Shown here piece after piece: positions 42,283-50,746 of a stretch of 64,000 bases of DNA. A program made the position numbers and the translations under genes. This DNA comes from SCUD01 sp036824505 (GTDB lineage: Bacteria; Pseudomonadota; Gammaproteobacteria; Steroidobacterales; Steroidobacteraceae): the NCBI GenBank assembly GCA_036824505.1, contig DAITAA010000005.1, positions 1 through 64,000 on the forward strand, read 5' to 3'. The notes beneath the pieces were generated by a model. That model was not told where the DNA came from, made no database searches, and saw only the letters and a program-made list of their open reading frames with translations. Every line of letters starts with the position of its first letter. Position 1 is the first letter of the stretch.

Positions 42283-44306
42283 CCGGCGACCAGAATTCCG
42301 TCGCCGAGCCGGTCGGCACAGTTGCCGTCGCACTGGCGCATGCGCAGAAATTGCTCGCGACCGACCCGGCGCTCGCGGCAGAACAGGCAACCGAAATCCT
42401 GAAGTCGGTGCCGGGGCAACCGGTTGCGCAACTGCTGCTCGGTGTAGCGCGCAGGCGTGGCGGCGAGCTGCCGGCATCGCTCGCCGTACTCGAACCGCTC
42501 GCCCGCGCACATTCCGGCTGGTTTCCGGCGCACTATGAATTGGGTCTCACGCAGGGTGCTGCCCGGCGTGGTGACGAGGCCGTCTCGTCACTTCGTCGCG
42601 CGCTGGAACTGAAGCCTGACCTCGGCGATGCCTGGCGCGAACTTGCGGATCATCTCAATGCACTGGGAGATCCCGAGGGAGCCGCTGCGGCCTACGCTCA
42701 GCACCTGAAATTCGCCTCGCGCGATCCGCGGCTGCTCGAAGCAGGCGCGGCGCTCGTCGAGAACCGCATTGCTCAGGCCGAAGCGCTGCTGCGCGCGCAG
42801 CTGAAGCAGCACCCGACAGATGTCGCCGCAATCCGGATGTTGGCCGAGGTCGCGGCCAGGCTTGGGCGCTTTGGCGACTCCGAGGTACTGCTCGCGCGTT
42901 GCCTGGAACTTGCGCCGAGCTTCACCGCCGCGCGCCATAACTACGCGACGATCCTGAACCGGCAAGGCAAGAGTAGCCCGGCGCTCGCCGAGATCGAGCG
43001 CGTGCTCGCCCAGGAACCCAACAACCCGAATTATCGCAATCTCTTGGCGGCGATCCTCGGGCGCATCGGAGAGTACGACCGGGCAATCGAAACCTACGAG
43101 GGCGTGCTCGCCGAGTACCCAAAGCAGTCGAGCGCCTGGATGAGTTACGGTCATGCGCTCAAGTCCGCTGGGCGGCAAGCGGATTCAATCGCGGCTTATC
43201 GTCGTTCGATCGGACTGCGTCCGGGTTTCGGCGAGCCCTGGTGGAGCCTCGCAAACCTCAAGACTTTCCGCTTCGAACCGGCGGATGTCGCTGCCATGCA
43301 GGCGCAGCTCGCGCGCAGCGATCTGGCCGCGGCTGATCGTTATCACTTCCATTTCGCACTCGGGAAGGCTCTCGAAGACCAGGGTTCCTGGGAAGAAGCC
43401 TTCGCGCACTATGAGCAAGGCAATCGCCTGCGCCGGTTCCAGATCAGTTACGACGCAGAGGAAAACGCAAACCATGTGCTGCGTTCCAAGGCATTGTTTT
43501 CAAGAACGTTCTTCTCGGAGCGGACCGGCTTCGGGTCAGATGCTCCGGATCCCATCTTCATTGTCGGCCTGCCGCGTTCAGGCTCGACGCTGCTCGAGCA
43601 GATCCTTTCCAGCCACTCGGCGGTCGAGGGCACGATGGAGCTGCCTGATGTCATTGCGATCGCGCGGGTACTGGGCGAGCGGAAGAATCGGTCGCAGGAA
43701 TCGAAGTACCCCGATGTGCTTGCGACGCTTGGCGCCGCGGAGTTTCGCGCGCTGGGCGAGCGCTACATCGAGCAGACCCGCATCCAACGCAAGACGGATG
43801 CGCCGTTCTTCATCGACAAGATGCCGAACAACTTCGCGCACATCGGGCTCATCCACCTGATGCTGCCGCGCGCGAAGATCATCGATGCGCGCCGTCATCC
43901 ACTCGGCTGCTGTTTCTCGGCTTTCAAACAGCATTTCGCCCGCGGCCAGTCATTTACCTACGACCTCGGTGAACTGGGTCGCTACTACCGCGATTACGTC
44001 GAGCTGATGGCCCACTTCGACGAGGTGTTGCCCGGCCGTGTTCACCGGGTCATCTACGAACGCATGATCGACGATACGGAAGTCGAGACCCGCCGGCTGC
44101 TTGAATACTGCGGCCTGCCATTCGAAGAAAGCTGCCTGCGTTTCTACGAGAACGAACGCGCGGTGCGGACTGCCAGCTCCGAGCAGGTCCGGCAACCGAT
44201 CTACCGGGAGGCGATCGATCACTGGCGGCATTTCGAGCCCTGGTTCGACCCGCTGAAGGAGGCCTTGGGTCCCGCGCTCGATGCCTATCCGGCGGTGGCG
44301 TTTTGA
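42279..44306 (+). CDS. TPR-repeat sulfotransferase
   Basis: A 675-residue protein. The first 360 residues form about ten tetratricopeptide repeats (for example residues 71-140, with LGVARRRGGELPASLAVLEPLA). A sulfotransferase domain follows from about residue 423. PAPS-binding parts are the P-loop-like GLPRSGSTLLEQ and the 3'-phosphate motif with DARRHPLGCCFSAFKQHF. The start is GTG, overlapping the transporter stop (GTGA); a longer frame was rejected. Bacterial TPR-sulfotransferases may sulfate proteins or glycans; the target here is unknown. It precedes a TonB receptor by 73 bases. Confidence 0.87.
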   Translation: MTGDQNSVAEPVGTVAVALAHAQKLLATDPALAAEQATEILKSVPGQPVAQLLLGVARRRGGELPASLAVLEPLARAHSGWFPAHYELGLTQGAARRGDEAVSSLRRALELKPDLGDAWRELADHLNALGDPEGAAAAYAQHLKFASRDPRLLEAGAALVENRIAQAEALLRAQLKQHPTDVAAIRMLAEVAARLGRFGDSEVLLARCLELAPSFTAARHNYATILNRQGKSSPALAEIERVLAQEPNNPNYRNLLAAILGRIGEYDRAIETYEGVLAEYPKQSSAWMSYGHALKSAGRQADSIAAYRRSIGLRPGFGEPWWSLANLKTFRFEPADVAAMQAQLARSDLAAADRYHFHFALGKALEDQGSWEEAFAHYEQGNRLRRFQISYDAEENANHVLRSKALFSRTFFSERTGFGSDAPDPIFIVGLPRSGSTLLEQILSSHSAVEGTMELPDVIAIARVLGERKNRSQESKYPDVLATLGAAEFRALGERYIEQTRIQRKTDAPFFIDKMPNNFAHIGLIHLMLPRAKIIDARRHPLGCCFSAFKQHFARGQSFTYDLGELGRYYRDYVELMAHFDEVLPGRVHRVIYERMIDDTEVETRRLLEYCGLPFEESCLRFYENERAVRTASSEQVRQPIYREAIDHWRHFEPWFDPLKEALGPALDAYPAVAF

Positions 44307-44379
44307 CCCTTGACCCAGATCAAAGCCTCACGGCCCTTGTGGCGTAAACTATCCCGACCACAGGTGGGAGGTCGCAGCA

Positions 44380-46761
44380 ATGCAACGGTCAAAGAAACGC
44401 AAAGCATTGATTTCCCGGTCAGTTGTTGCCAGGGCGCCACTCGCTTCGGCGGTGCTGCTTGCGCTTTCACCGGCCTACGCACAGGAAGTCACCGGGCTGG
44501 AAGAAGTCATTGTCACGGCGCAAAAGCGCACCGAAAGCCTGCAGGATGTGCCGCTCAGCATCCAGGCGATCGGCACGAAGCAGCTGGAAGAGTTGCATGT
44601 CGCGAGCTTCGCCGACTACGCGAAGTTTCTCCCCAGCCTTTCCTACCAGAGCGGCGGCCAGAGCGGCGGCCCGGGATTTTCCAGGGCCTACATGCGCGGC
44701 GTCACCAACGGCGGCGACGGCAACCATTCCGGCTCGCAGCCAAGCGTCGGCACCTATCTCGATGAGCAACCGATCACAACGATCGCCGGTGCGCTGGACG
44801 TACACATCTACGATGTCGCGCGCGTTGAAGTACTGGCCGGCCCGCAGGGAACGCTTTACGGCGCCAGTTCTCAATCCGGCACGATCCGCATCATCACCAA
44901 CAAGCCGGACCCGAGCGGGTTCGAGGCCGGTTATGACTTGGAGGGTAATACGGTTGCCAAGGGAGACACCGGTTATCTCGCTGAAGGCTTTGTGAACCTG
45001 CCGATTTCCGATACCACGGCCATCCGACTCGTCGGGTGGGCGCGGCAAGATGCAGGGTACATCGACAATGTCCAGGGTACGGTTACGTACCCGACGTCCG
45101 GAGTCACGATCGACAACGCGAACAGTGTCAAGAAAGACTACAACGATGGCGACGTCTACGGCGGTCGCGCGGCCTTGAAGATTGACCTGAATGACATGTG
45201 GGCGGTCACCGTGGGCGCCATGGGCCAGAAGCAGACTCGCAATGGCAGTTACGGCTACCGGTCCGACAGTGACCTCACCCTGGTGCGTTTCAATCCGGAA
45301 ACCTCGGAAGATCGTTGGGTCCAGGCTGCGCTGACCATTGAGGGTAAGCTCGGTAATTTCGACGTCACTTATGCGGGTGCCTACCTAGATCGCAAAGATG
45401 AAACCCGGTCCGACTATGTCGATTATTCGTATTACTACGACGCCTGCTGCGGTTACGGCGCGTACGTCTACGATGAGGCAGGCGTATACATCGATCCCAC
45501 CCAGTACATCGTCGGCAAGGACAAATTCACGAAACAGAGTCATGAACTGCGGATCTCGTCCCCCGCCGAGAACCGCTTCCGGTTTGTCGCTGGCCTCTTC
45601 ACCCAGCGCCAGACCCACGACATCCTGCAGAATTACAAGATCAACGGCATCGCGCAACGTATCGAGGTCACGGGCTGGCCCGATACCTGGTGGCTGACGA
45701 ACCAGATCCGCGTCGATCGCGATTCCGCCGTATTCACCGAACTGACTTACGACCTGACGGACAAGCTGTCGGTCACCGGCGGTGTCCGTTTCTTCGAGGC
45801 GAAGAATACCCTCGAAGGATTCTTCGGGTTCGGCTTGACCAACACGTTTTTCCCGGCGCTGGGAGAGCCACAGTGCTTCTCCCCGGTCTCCGTCAATGGC
45901 GGGCCCTGCACCAATGTGGACAAGGGCATCAAGGAATCGGACCACACGTCCAAAATCAACTTTACCTATCGTTTTGACGGCGAGCGACTGCTCTACGCGA
46001 CCTATTCGGAGGGTTTCCGTCCCGGCGGCGTCAATCGTCGCGGCACCCTCCCGCCGTACAGCGCCGACTTCCTGACGAACTATGAAATCGGCTGGAAAAC
46101 AAGCTGGGCGGACAATCGCCTGCGCTTCAACGGCGCGCTGTTCCGCCAGGAGTGGGACGACTTCCAGTACGCGTTCCTGGGCCAGAATTCGCTGACGCAG
46201 ATCGCGAATGCCGGTCAGGCGCGAATCGACGGGTTCGAGGCCGACCTGCTCTGGGCGGCGAGCGACAAGCTGACGCTGTCCGCCGGCCTTGCGGTGCTGG
46301 ATGCAAAACTGACGCAGGCGTATTGCGGTCAGCTCGGCCCGGACGGCAAGGACCTGAACCCCTGCCCCGATCCTCCGCTCGCCCCGAATGGCGCCCGGCT
46401 TCCGGTTACGGCCAAGCTTAAAGGGAACCTGACGGCGCGATACACCTTCAACCTCGGCAGTTTCGACGCACATCTGCAAGGTGCCCTGGCCTATGTCGGC
46501 GACCGCTGGGCAGACATGCGCACGTCACAACGAAGAATTCTCGGGAAGGAGCCGGCCTACACAATCGTGGACGTCTCCGCGGGCCTCGCGAAGAACAGCT
46601 ACTCGGTGGAGCTCTTCGTGAACAACGTTGCCGACAGGCGTGCACAGCTCGACCGTTGGGCGCAGTGTGACGCGGAGATCTGCGGTCTTGGTGGTGCAGG
46701 CACCTACATAACACCAACGCTGCCCCGGGTCATCGGTCTCCGGTTCGGACAGAAGTTCTGA
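44380..46761 (+). CDS. TonB-dependent outer-membrane receptor
   Basis: A 793-residue receptor. The signal peptide ends near residue 34 (SPAYAQEV). A TonB box-like LEEVIVTAQKR at about residues 39-49 precedes the plug (QDVPLSIQAIG, ARVEVLAGPQGTLYGASSQSG, TIRIITNKPD). A 22-strand barrel ends VIGLRFGQKF, the outer-membrane signal. The cysteine-bearing loops (DACCGYG, QCFSPVSVNGGPC, YCGQLGPDG) are unusual. The ligand is unknown; related Steroidobacter and sphingomonad receptors take up hydrophobic or complex carbon compounds. Iron-siderophore uptake is not indicated by neighbours. Confidence 0.93.
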   Translation: MQRSKKRKALISRSVVARAPLASAVLLALSPAYAQEVTGLEEVIVTAQKRTESLQDVPLSIQAIGTKQLEELHVASFADYAKFLPSLSYQSGGQSGGPGFSRAYMRGVTNGGDGNHSGSQPSVGTYLDEQPITTIAGALDVHIYDVARVEVLAGPQGTLYGASSQSGTIRIITNKPDPSGFEAGYDLEGNTVAKGDTGYLAEGFVNLPISDTTAIRLVGWARQDAGYIDNVQGTVTYPTSGVTIDNANSVKKDYNDGDVYGGRAALKIDLNDMWAVTVGAMGQKQTRNGSYGYRSDSDLTLVRFNPETSEDRWVQAALTIEGKLGNFDVTYAGAYLDRKDETRSDYVDYSYYYDACCGYGAYVYDEAGVYIDPTQYIVGKDKFTKQSHELRISSPAENRFRFVAGLFTQRQTHDILQNYKINGIAQRIEVTGWPDTWWLTNQIRVDRDSAVFTELTYDLTDKLSVTGGVRFFEAKNTLEGFFGFGLTNTFFPALGEPQCFSPVSVNGGPCTNVDKGIKESDHTSKINFTYRFDGERLLYATYSEGFRPGGVNRRGTLPPYSADFLTNYEIGWKTSWADNRLRFNGALFRQEWDDFQYAFLGQNSLTQIANAGQARIDGFEADLLWAASDKLTLSAGLAVLDAKLTQAYCGQLGPDGKDLNPCPDPPLAPNGARLPVTAKLKGNLTARYTFNLGSFDAHLQGALAYVGDRWADMRTSQRRILGKEPAYTIVDVSAGLAKNSYSVELFVNNVADRRAQLDRWAQCDAEICGLGGAGTYITPTLPRVIGLRFGQKF

Positions 46762-46777
46762 GTCTGCCGACATTCAC

Positions 46778-46811
46778 AGCCCCGCCCGCTTCGGGGCGGG
46801 GCTTTTATTTT
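46778..46811 (+). terminator. factor-independent terminator after the TonB receptor
   Basis: A 9-bp stem AGCCCCGCC/GGCGGGGCT with an 8-base loop is followed by TTTATTTT. It lies 17 bases after the receptor stop and overlaps the final codons of convergent mnmE. The reverse strand shows AAAATAAAA before the stem, so it may also slow minus-strand transcription only weakly. Confidence 0.9.
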
Positions 46812-48130
46812 CCGATGCAGAAACCCGAGAAGATCGCACCCAGCAGCGCATCACTCGTGACCTCGCCGGTAATTTCACCCAGTGCCTGCTGGGCGAGTCG
46901 AAGATCCTCGGCAACCAGCTCGAATGCCGCGCGCTGTGCAAGCCGCGTTGCGGCCGATTGCACGAGGATCTCTGCACGAGCGAGCGCGTCGAGATGTCTT
47001 CGCCTCGCTGAATACACGCCGCTATCGCCCGCCCGATAACCGGCCGCGGCCTTCAGGCGCTCGCGCAGCTTTGCGAGCCCCGCCCCGGTCAGCGCAGAAA
47101 TCGCAATGCCCGCATGACCCGCCGGCGGCGGCGCGATGTCGATCTTGTTCCACACGACGAGGACCGGCGGGTCGTCCGGCAACGCCTTGAGTTCGCCCGG
47201 CGCAGCGCCCGCGCAGGCATCGACCAGGTAGAGCACCAGATCCGCGCGACGCATCTCCGCGCGCGCGCGCCGGACCCCCTCTTCCTCAATGACATCCTGG
47301 CCGTCGCGCAGACCCGCCGTGTCGATCACATGGATCGGCAGGCCGTCGATGTTGATGCGTTCGCGCAGCAGGTCGCGCGTCGTGCCGGGGATGTCCGTCA
47401 CGATCGCGGCGTCGTGTCCGGCAAGCGCATTGAGCAGGCTCGACTTGCCGGCATTCGGCCGTCCCGCGATCACGACGTTAAGCCCCTCCGACAGCGCGCG
47501 GCCCTGGCTCGCAGCCCGGCCAATCCGTTCGAAGCGCCCGGAAATATCCAAAAGCCGTCCGCGCACCTCGGGGCTGTCCAGGAACTGGACGTCTTCATCC
47601 GGAAAGTCGATCGCAGCTTCGACAAAGATGCGCAATTCCATGATCTGCGCTGCCAGTGCCGACACCTCGCGCGAGAATTCGCCGGCGAGCGATCCGAGCG
47701 CTGCACGCGCAGCCTGTGCTGAACCCGCACCGATCAGATCTGCGATGGCTTCTGCCTGCGCAAGATCGATCTTGTCATTCAGGAATGCCCGCTCGGTGAA
47801 TTCTCCGGGTCGTGCCAGCCGTGCGCCGAGTTCGACGGCGCGGCGGATGACGAGATCCATCACCACCGGGCCGCCGTGGCCGTGCAATTCCAGCACGTCC
47901 TCGCCCGTGAACGATCGCGGCGCCGGGAAGAAGAGTGCGAGCCCCGTATCGATCGCGCGGCCGGCGGCGTCGGCAAACGCCGCGCTCTCCGCGTATCTTG
48001 GCTTTGGCACGCGGCCCAGCATGGATTGTGCGATCGCGCGCGTCACCGGCCCGGAAATCCGCACGATTCCGATGCCGCCGCGGCCAGGCGGCGTAGCTGC
48101 CGCCACAATGGTGTCGCTGTCGCCGCTCAT
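46805..48130 (-). CDS. mnmE: tRNA modification GTPase MnmE
   Basis: GTPase partner of MnmG in cmnm5U34 tRNA modification. The 441-residue protein has an N-terminal formyl-THF domain (TIVAAATPPGRGGIGIVRISG), the G1 motif GRPNAGKSSLLNAL, G3 DTAGLRD and G4 NKID, and the conserved C-terminal FCIGK with the catalytic Cys. The start MSGDSDTI was chosen. A longer open frame runs into yidC in another reading frame. It lies after yidC by 20 bases. Confidence 0.97.
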   Translation of the reverse strand: MSGDSDTIVAAATPPGRGGIGIVRISGPVTRAIAQSMLGRVPKPRYAESAAFADAAGRAIDTGLALFFPAPRSFTGEDVLELHGHGGPVVMDLVIRRAVELGARLARPGEFTERAFLNDKIDLAQAEAIADLIGAGSAQAARAALGSLAGEFSREVSALAAQIMELRIFVEAAIDFPDEDVQFLDSPEVRGRLLDISGRFERIGRAASQGRALSEGLNVVIAGRPNAGKSSLLNALAGHDAAIVTDIPGTTRDLLRERINIDGLPIHVIDTAGLRDGQDVIEEEGVRRARAEMRRADLVLYLVDACAGAAPGELKALPDDPPVLVVWNKIDIAPPPAGHAGIAISALTGAGLAKLRERLKAAAGYRAGDSGVYSARRRHLDALARAEILVQSAATRLAQRAAFELVAEDLRLAQQALGEITGEVTSDALLGAIFSGFCIGK

Positions 48131-48150
48131 CGGCAGCGAGTATGCCCCGG

Positions 48151-49854
48151 CTAGCCAGTCCGCCGCTTCTTGTCCTCGGCCTCGACCACGCGGTTGATCT
48201 TCCACTGCTGGGCGATGGACAGCAGCGTATTCGTGAGCCAGTACAGCACCAGACCGGCCGGGAACCACATGAACATGCCCGTCATGACGACGGGCATGAA
48301 CGCGAATACCTTGGCCTGCATCGGATCCGGCGGCTTCGGGTTCAGTTTGAACTGCCCGAACATCGCCGCGCCCATCAGCATCGGCAGGATGAAGTACGGG
48401 TCGCGGGCCGAAAGGTCCTGGATCCATCCCATGAATGGCGCCTGGCGCATTTCGACGCTCTCGAGCAGCACCCAGTAAAACGCCAGGAAGAAAGGGATCT
48501 GCACCAGCACCGGCAGGCAGCCCGCGACCGGATTGATCTTCTCGCGCTTGTACAGCTCCATCATCGCGCGCGCCTGGCCTTCGCGATCGTCCTTGTAGCG
48601 CTCCTGCACAGCCTTGAGCCGCGGCGCGACCGTGCGCATCTTCGCCATCGAGCGGCCGCTCGTTTCCGACAGCTTGTAGAACACGAGCTTGATCAGCAGC
48701 GTCACGATGACGATGGTCCACCCCCAGTTGCCGATCACGCCGTGGACCTTGGCCAGGATCCAGAACAGCGGTTGCGCGAGGATGGTCAGCTTGCCGTAGT
48801 CGGCGGTGCGCCGAAGCTCGGGCCCGGTCGCCTGCAATTGGTCCTGCAGCTTCGGGCCGACGAAGAGTTTCTCGGTCAGCTCGAGATTCCCGCCCGCGGG
48901 CACGGCCTGCGCGGGCCCGACCACGCGCAGGAGGAAATCCCGGTCCTTGACGCGTAGCTCATACTGGTAGGGCTGCCCGGCAACCGGCACGATCGCGGCG
49001 ACGAAATGATGCTGCAACGCGGCCACCCAGCCGTTCGTAATCGACTGCGAGAGCGCCTGATCCTCCTTGTCTTCGGTATCGAGCTTCCGATAAGTCTCAC
49101 CGTCATAGATCGCGGGCCCACGGAAGGCATAGGTCTCGACGTTCCACATCGAGCGCTTGACCACTTCCCAATGGCGCAGAAGCTGCGCATAGGACGCCAG
49201 CTTGACCGGCAGAGCGCCCGCATTCGCGACCTGGTACTGGATGTCGACGGCATAGCGGCCACGATGGAAGACAAACGTCTTCGTAACCGAGAGGCCCATG
49301 CCATCCGACCAGGACAGCGGCACGCGAAGTTCATCCGCCCCTTCGGCGAGGCGGTATTCCGCGCTGCCAGCGCTGAATTCGGCTTTGTGGTTCGGCTCGG
49401 CGCGGCCGGCCTCCCCTGTCGTCAGGCCTGACTGGAAAAGGAACAGCGAATTTTCCGAATCGTTGTTGAACAACCGCACAGGTATTGTCGGGTCGTCCTT
49501 TTGCCGTGGGTATGCCGGCAGATCTGCGCGGACGATTTCGCCGCCCTCCAGGCTCAGATCCAGATCCAGCACATCCGTGACGACATGGATCCTGTTGGCG
49601 CCCGCCGCTGGCAGTGCGGCCGGTACCGCTTCTGTCACTGCGGCCGGTTTTTCGCCGGCCACAGTCGGCAGCACGTCGGACAGCGCGCCGGCGGCCCCTG
49701 CGGCACCGGGTGCTGCGCCGGACGCCGTGGGTGCCGTGATTGCAGCTCCCGCCGACGCGGCCGCGGGCGCCGCGGCATCTTTCATCCACGCATTGACGTT
49801 GAGATAGAGGACGAGCAACAACCCGAGCCACAGAAAAACGCGTTGCTGTTCCAT
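48151..49854 (-). CDS. yidC: membrane protein insertase YidC
   Basis: Inserts and folds inner-membrane proteins, including Fo subunits a and c. The 567-residue protein has an N-terminal anchor (residues 7-22), a long Ala/Pro-rich linker, the large periplasmic beta domain (about residues 85-340) and the five-helix insertase core beginning near WILAKVHGVIGNWGW. The hydrophilic-groove region CLPVLVQIPFFLAFYWVL is present. It overlaps yidD by one base. Confidence 0.97.
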   Translation of the reverse strand: MEQQRVFLWLGLLLVLYLNVNAWMKDAAAPAAASAGAAITAPTASGAAPGAAGAAGALSDVLPTVAGEKPAAVTEAVPAALPAAGANRIHVVTDVLDLDLSLEGGEIVRADLPAYPRQKDDPTIPVRLFNNDSENSLFLFQSGLTTGEAGRAEPNHKAEFSAGSAEYRLAEGADELRVPLSWSDGMGLSVTKTFVFHRGRYAVDIQYQVANAGALPVKLASYAQLLRHWEVVKRSMWNVETYAFRGPAIYDGETYRKLDTEDKEDQALSQSITNGWVAALQHHFVAAIVPVAGQPYQYELRVKDRDFLLRVVGPAQAVPAGGNLELTEKLFVGPKLQDQLQATGPELRRTADYGKLTILAQPLFWILAKVHGVIGNWGWTIVIVTLLIKLVFYKLSETSGRSMAKMRTVAPRLKAVQERYKDDREGQARAMMELYKREKINPVAGCLPVLVQIPFFLAFYWVLLESVEMRQAPFMGWIQDLSARDPYFILPMLMGAAMFGQFKLNPKPPDPMQAKVFAFMPVVMTGMFMWFPAGLVLYWLTNTLLSIAQQWKINRVVEAEDKKRRTG

Positions 49855-50075
49855 CAGCTGCGGCCCCCGGGCACCGGGTCATACCCATCGCCACCCCAAG
49901 GGTGGCATCGACATACGCGCCGGATCGAAAGCCAACCGCCGCGCGCAGCGCCGTGCTTTTCGATGGCTTCCAGCGCGTAAGCGGAACAGCTCGGGTGATA
50001 GCGGCAGTTCGTGCCGAGCATCGGGCTCACGAGCCAGCGGTAAAGCCGTATCGGTAGTTGCAGCAGCGCTTTCAT
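49854..50075 (-). CDS. yidD: membrane protein insertion efficiency factor YidD
   Basis: A 73-residue protein that assists YidC. It has the family blocks IRLYRWLVSPMLGTNCRYHPSCSAYALEAIEKHG and RRVCRCHPWGGDGYDPVP with conserved cysteines; the longer one is quoted in part as TNCRYHPSCSAYALEA. The ATG overlaps the rnpA end by 4 bases. An 80-residue longer frame is an out-of-frame rnpA reading. Confidence 0.96.
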   Translation of the reverse strand: MKALLQLPIRLYRWLVSPMLGTNCRYHPSCSAYALEAIEKHGAARGGWLSIRRVCRCHPWGGDGYDPVPGGRS

Positions 50076-50407
50076 CGTGCGGGCCGGATTTCCTGCCACA
50101 TGCGCCCGAGGCTCGCGAGAATCTGCCGGTTGGTTGCCATGCGCACGCCCGTCTTTGCGATCACGAAGATGTCCACCGCGGGCAACTCCTGCCGGCGCAA
50201 TCGGAATGACTCGCGAATCAGCCGCCGCACGCGATTGCGCGTGACGGCCCCACCCACGGCTCGCACGCCAACGGCCATGCCAATTCTCGCCGTCCCGCGC
50301 TCGTTCTCGATCCACTGAACCGAGAACAGCGCATCGGCCCGCCGGTCTCGGCTCTTGCGCGCGCGCTCGAATTCGGCCGCGCTGCAGAGCTTCTGACCGG
50401 CCCGCAG
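50072..50407 (-). CDS. rnpA: RNase P protein component RnpA
   Basis: Protein subunit of RNase P, which matures tRNA 5' ends. The frame carries the family blocks KLCSAAEFERARK, ARIGMAVGVRAVGGAVTRNRVRRLIRESFR and DIFVIAKTG, the second quoted here in part as AVTRNRVRRLIRESFR. Between the upstream in-frame stop at 50447 and the RNR motif no ATG, GTG or TTG occurs in frame except an internal ATG at 50278, which would delete the first 43 residues. I show the CTG at 50407, behind AGGG. Another CTG at 50440 overlaps the rpmH stop. The true start is unknown. Confidence 0.85.
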   Translation of the reverse strand: MRAGQKLCSAAEFERARKSRDRRADALFSVQWIENERGTARIGMAVGVRAVGGAVTRNRVRRLIRESFRLRRQELPAVDIFVIAKTGVRMATNRQILASLGRMWQEIRPAR

Positions 50408-50436
50408 AACTGCGCGCCCTGACGTAAGTTCACTCG

Positions 50437-50583
50437 TCAGCGAAGTTCAGTGACGGCCAGGCGTTTGCGGCCCTTCGCGCGCCGGCGCTTCAGGACCTGG
50501 CGGCCTTTCTTGGTCGCCATACGGGCGCGGAATCCGTGGGTCCGCTTGCGCTTGATCTTGCTTGGCTGGTAGGTGCGCTTCAT
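50437..50583 (-). CDS. rpmH: 50S ribosomal protein L34
   Basis: Smallest large-subunit protein, 48 residues and highly basic, with MKRTYQPSKIKRKRTHGFRA and ATKKGRQVLKRRRAKGRKRL. It is 2 residues longer than in E. coli. A 20-residue N-terminal extension in the open frame is not conserved and was rejected. It is the first gene of the rpmH-rnpA-yidD-yidC-mnmE transcript and divergent from dnaA. Confidence 0.98.
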   Translation of the reverse strand: MKRTYQPSKIKRKRTHGFRARMATKKGRQVLKRRRAKGRKRLAVTELR

Positions 50584-50642
50584 GGCTGGCGGTCCTAAAC
50601 CTTTGAAAAATAAAGGCCTGCCGATGCAGGCAAAGGGCCGCA

Positions 50643-50671
50643 AGGTTACGGAGCGCCGCCGTCGCTGTCAA
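50643..50671 (-). promoter_or_regulatory. sigma-70 promoter of rpmH
   Basis: On the minus strand TTGACA (50666-50671) is a perfect -35 box, and TAACCT (50643-50648) is a partial -10 box at 17-base spacing. Transcription would begin near 50636, about 53 bases before the rpmH ATG. A DnaA box lies 12 bases upstream of the -35 box. Confidence 0.6.
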
Positions 50672-50682
50672 CCGACGCAGCC

Positions 50683-50691
50683 TGTGGATAA
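50683..50691 (-). promoter_or_regulatory. DnaA box upstream of dnaA
   Basis: TGTGGATAA is the exact complement of the consensus DnaA box TTATCCACA. It lies in the divergent rpmH-dnaA region, 56 bases before the dnaA start, where DnaA could control its own expression. Confidence 0.8.
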
Positions 50692-50746
50692 CTCTGGCGC
50701 GCCCCACTCCGCGGCGATAGACTCAAGCGCCTTGGAGGAGTTGCTC

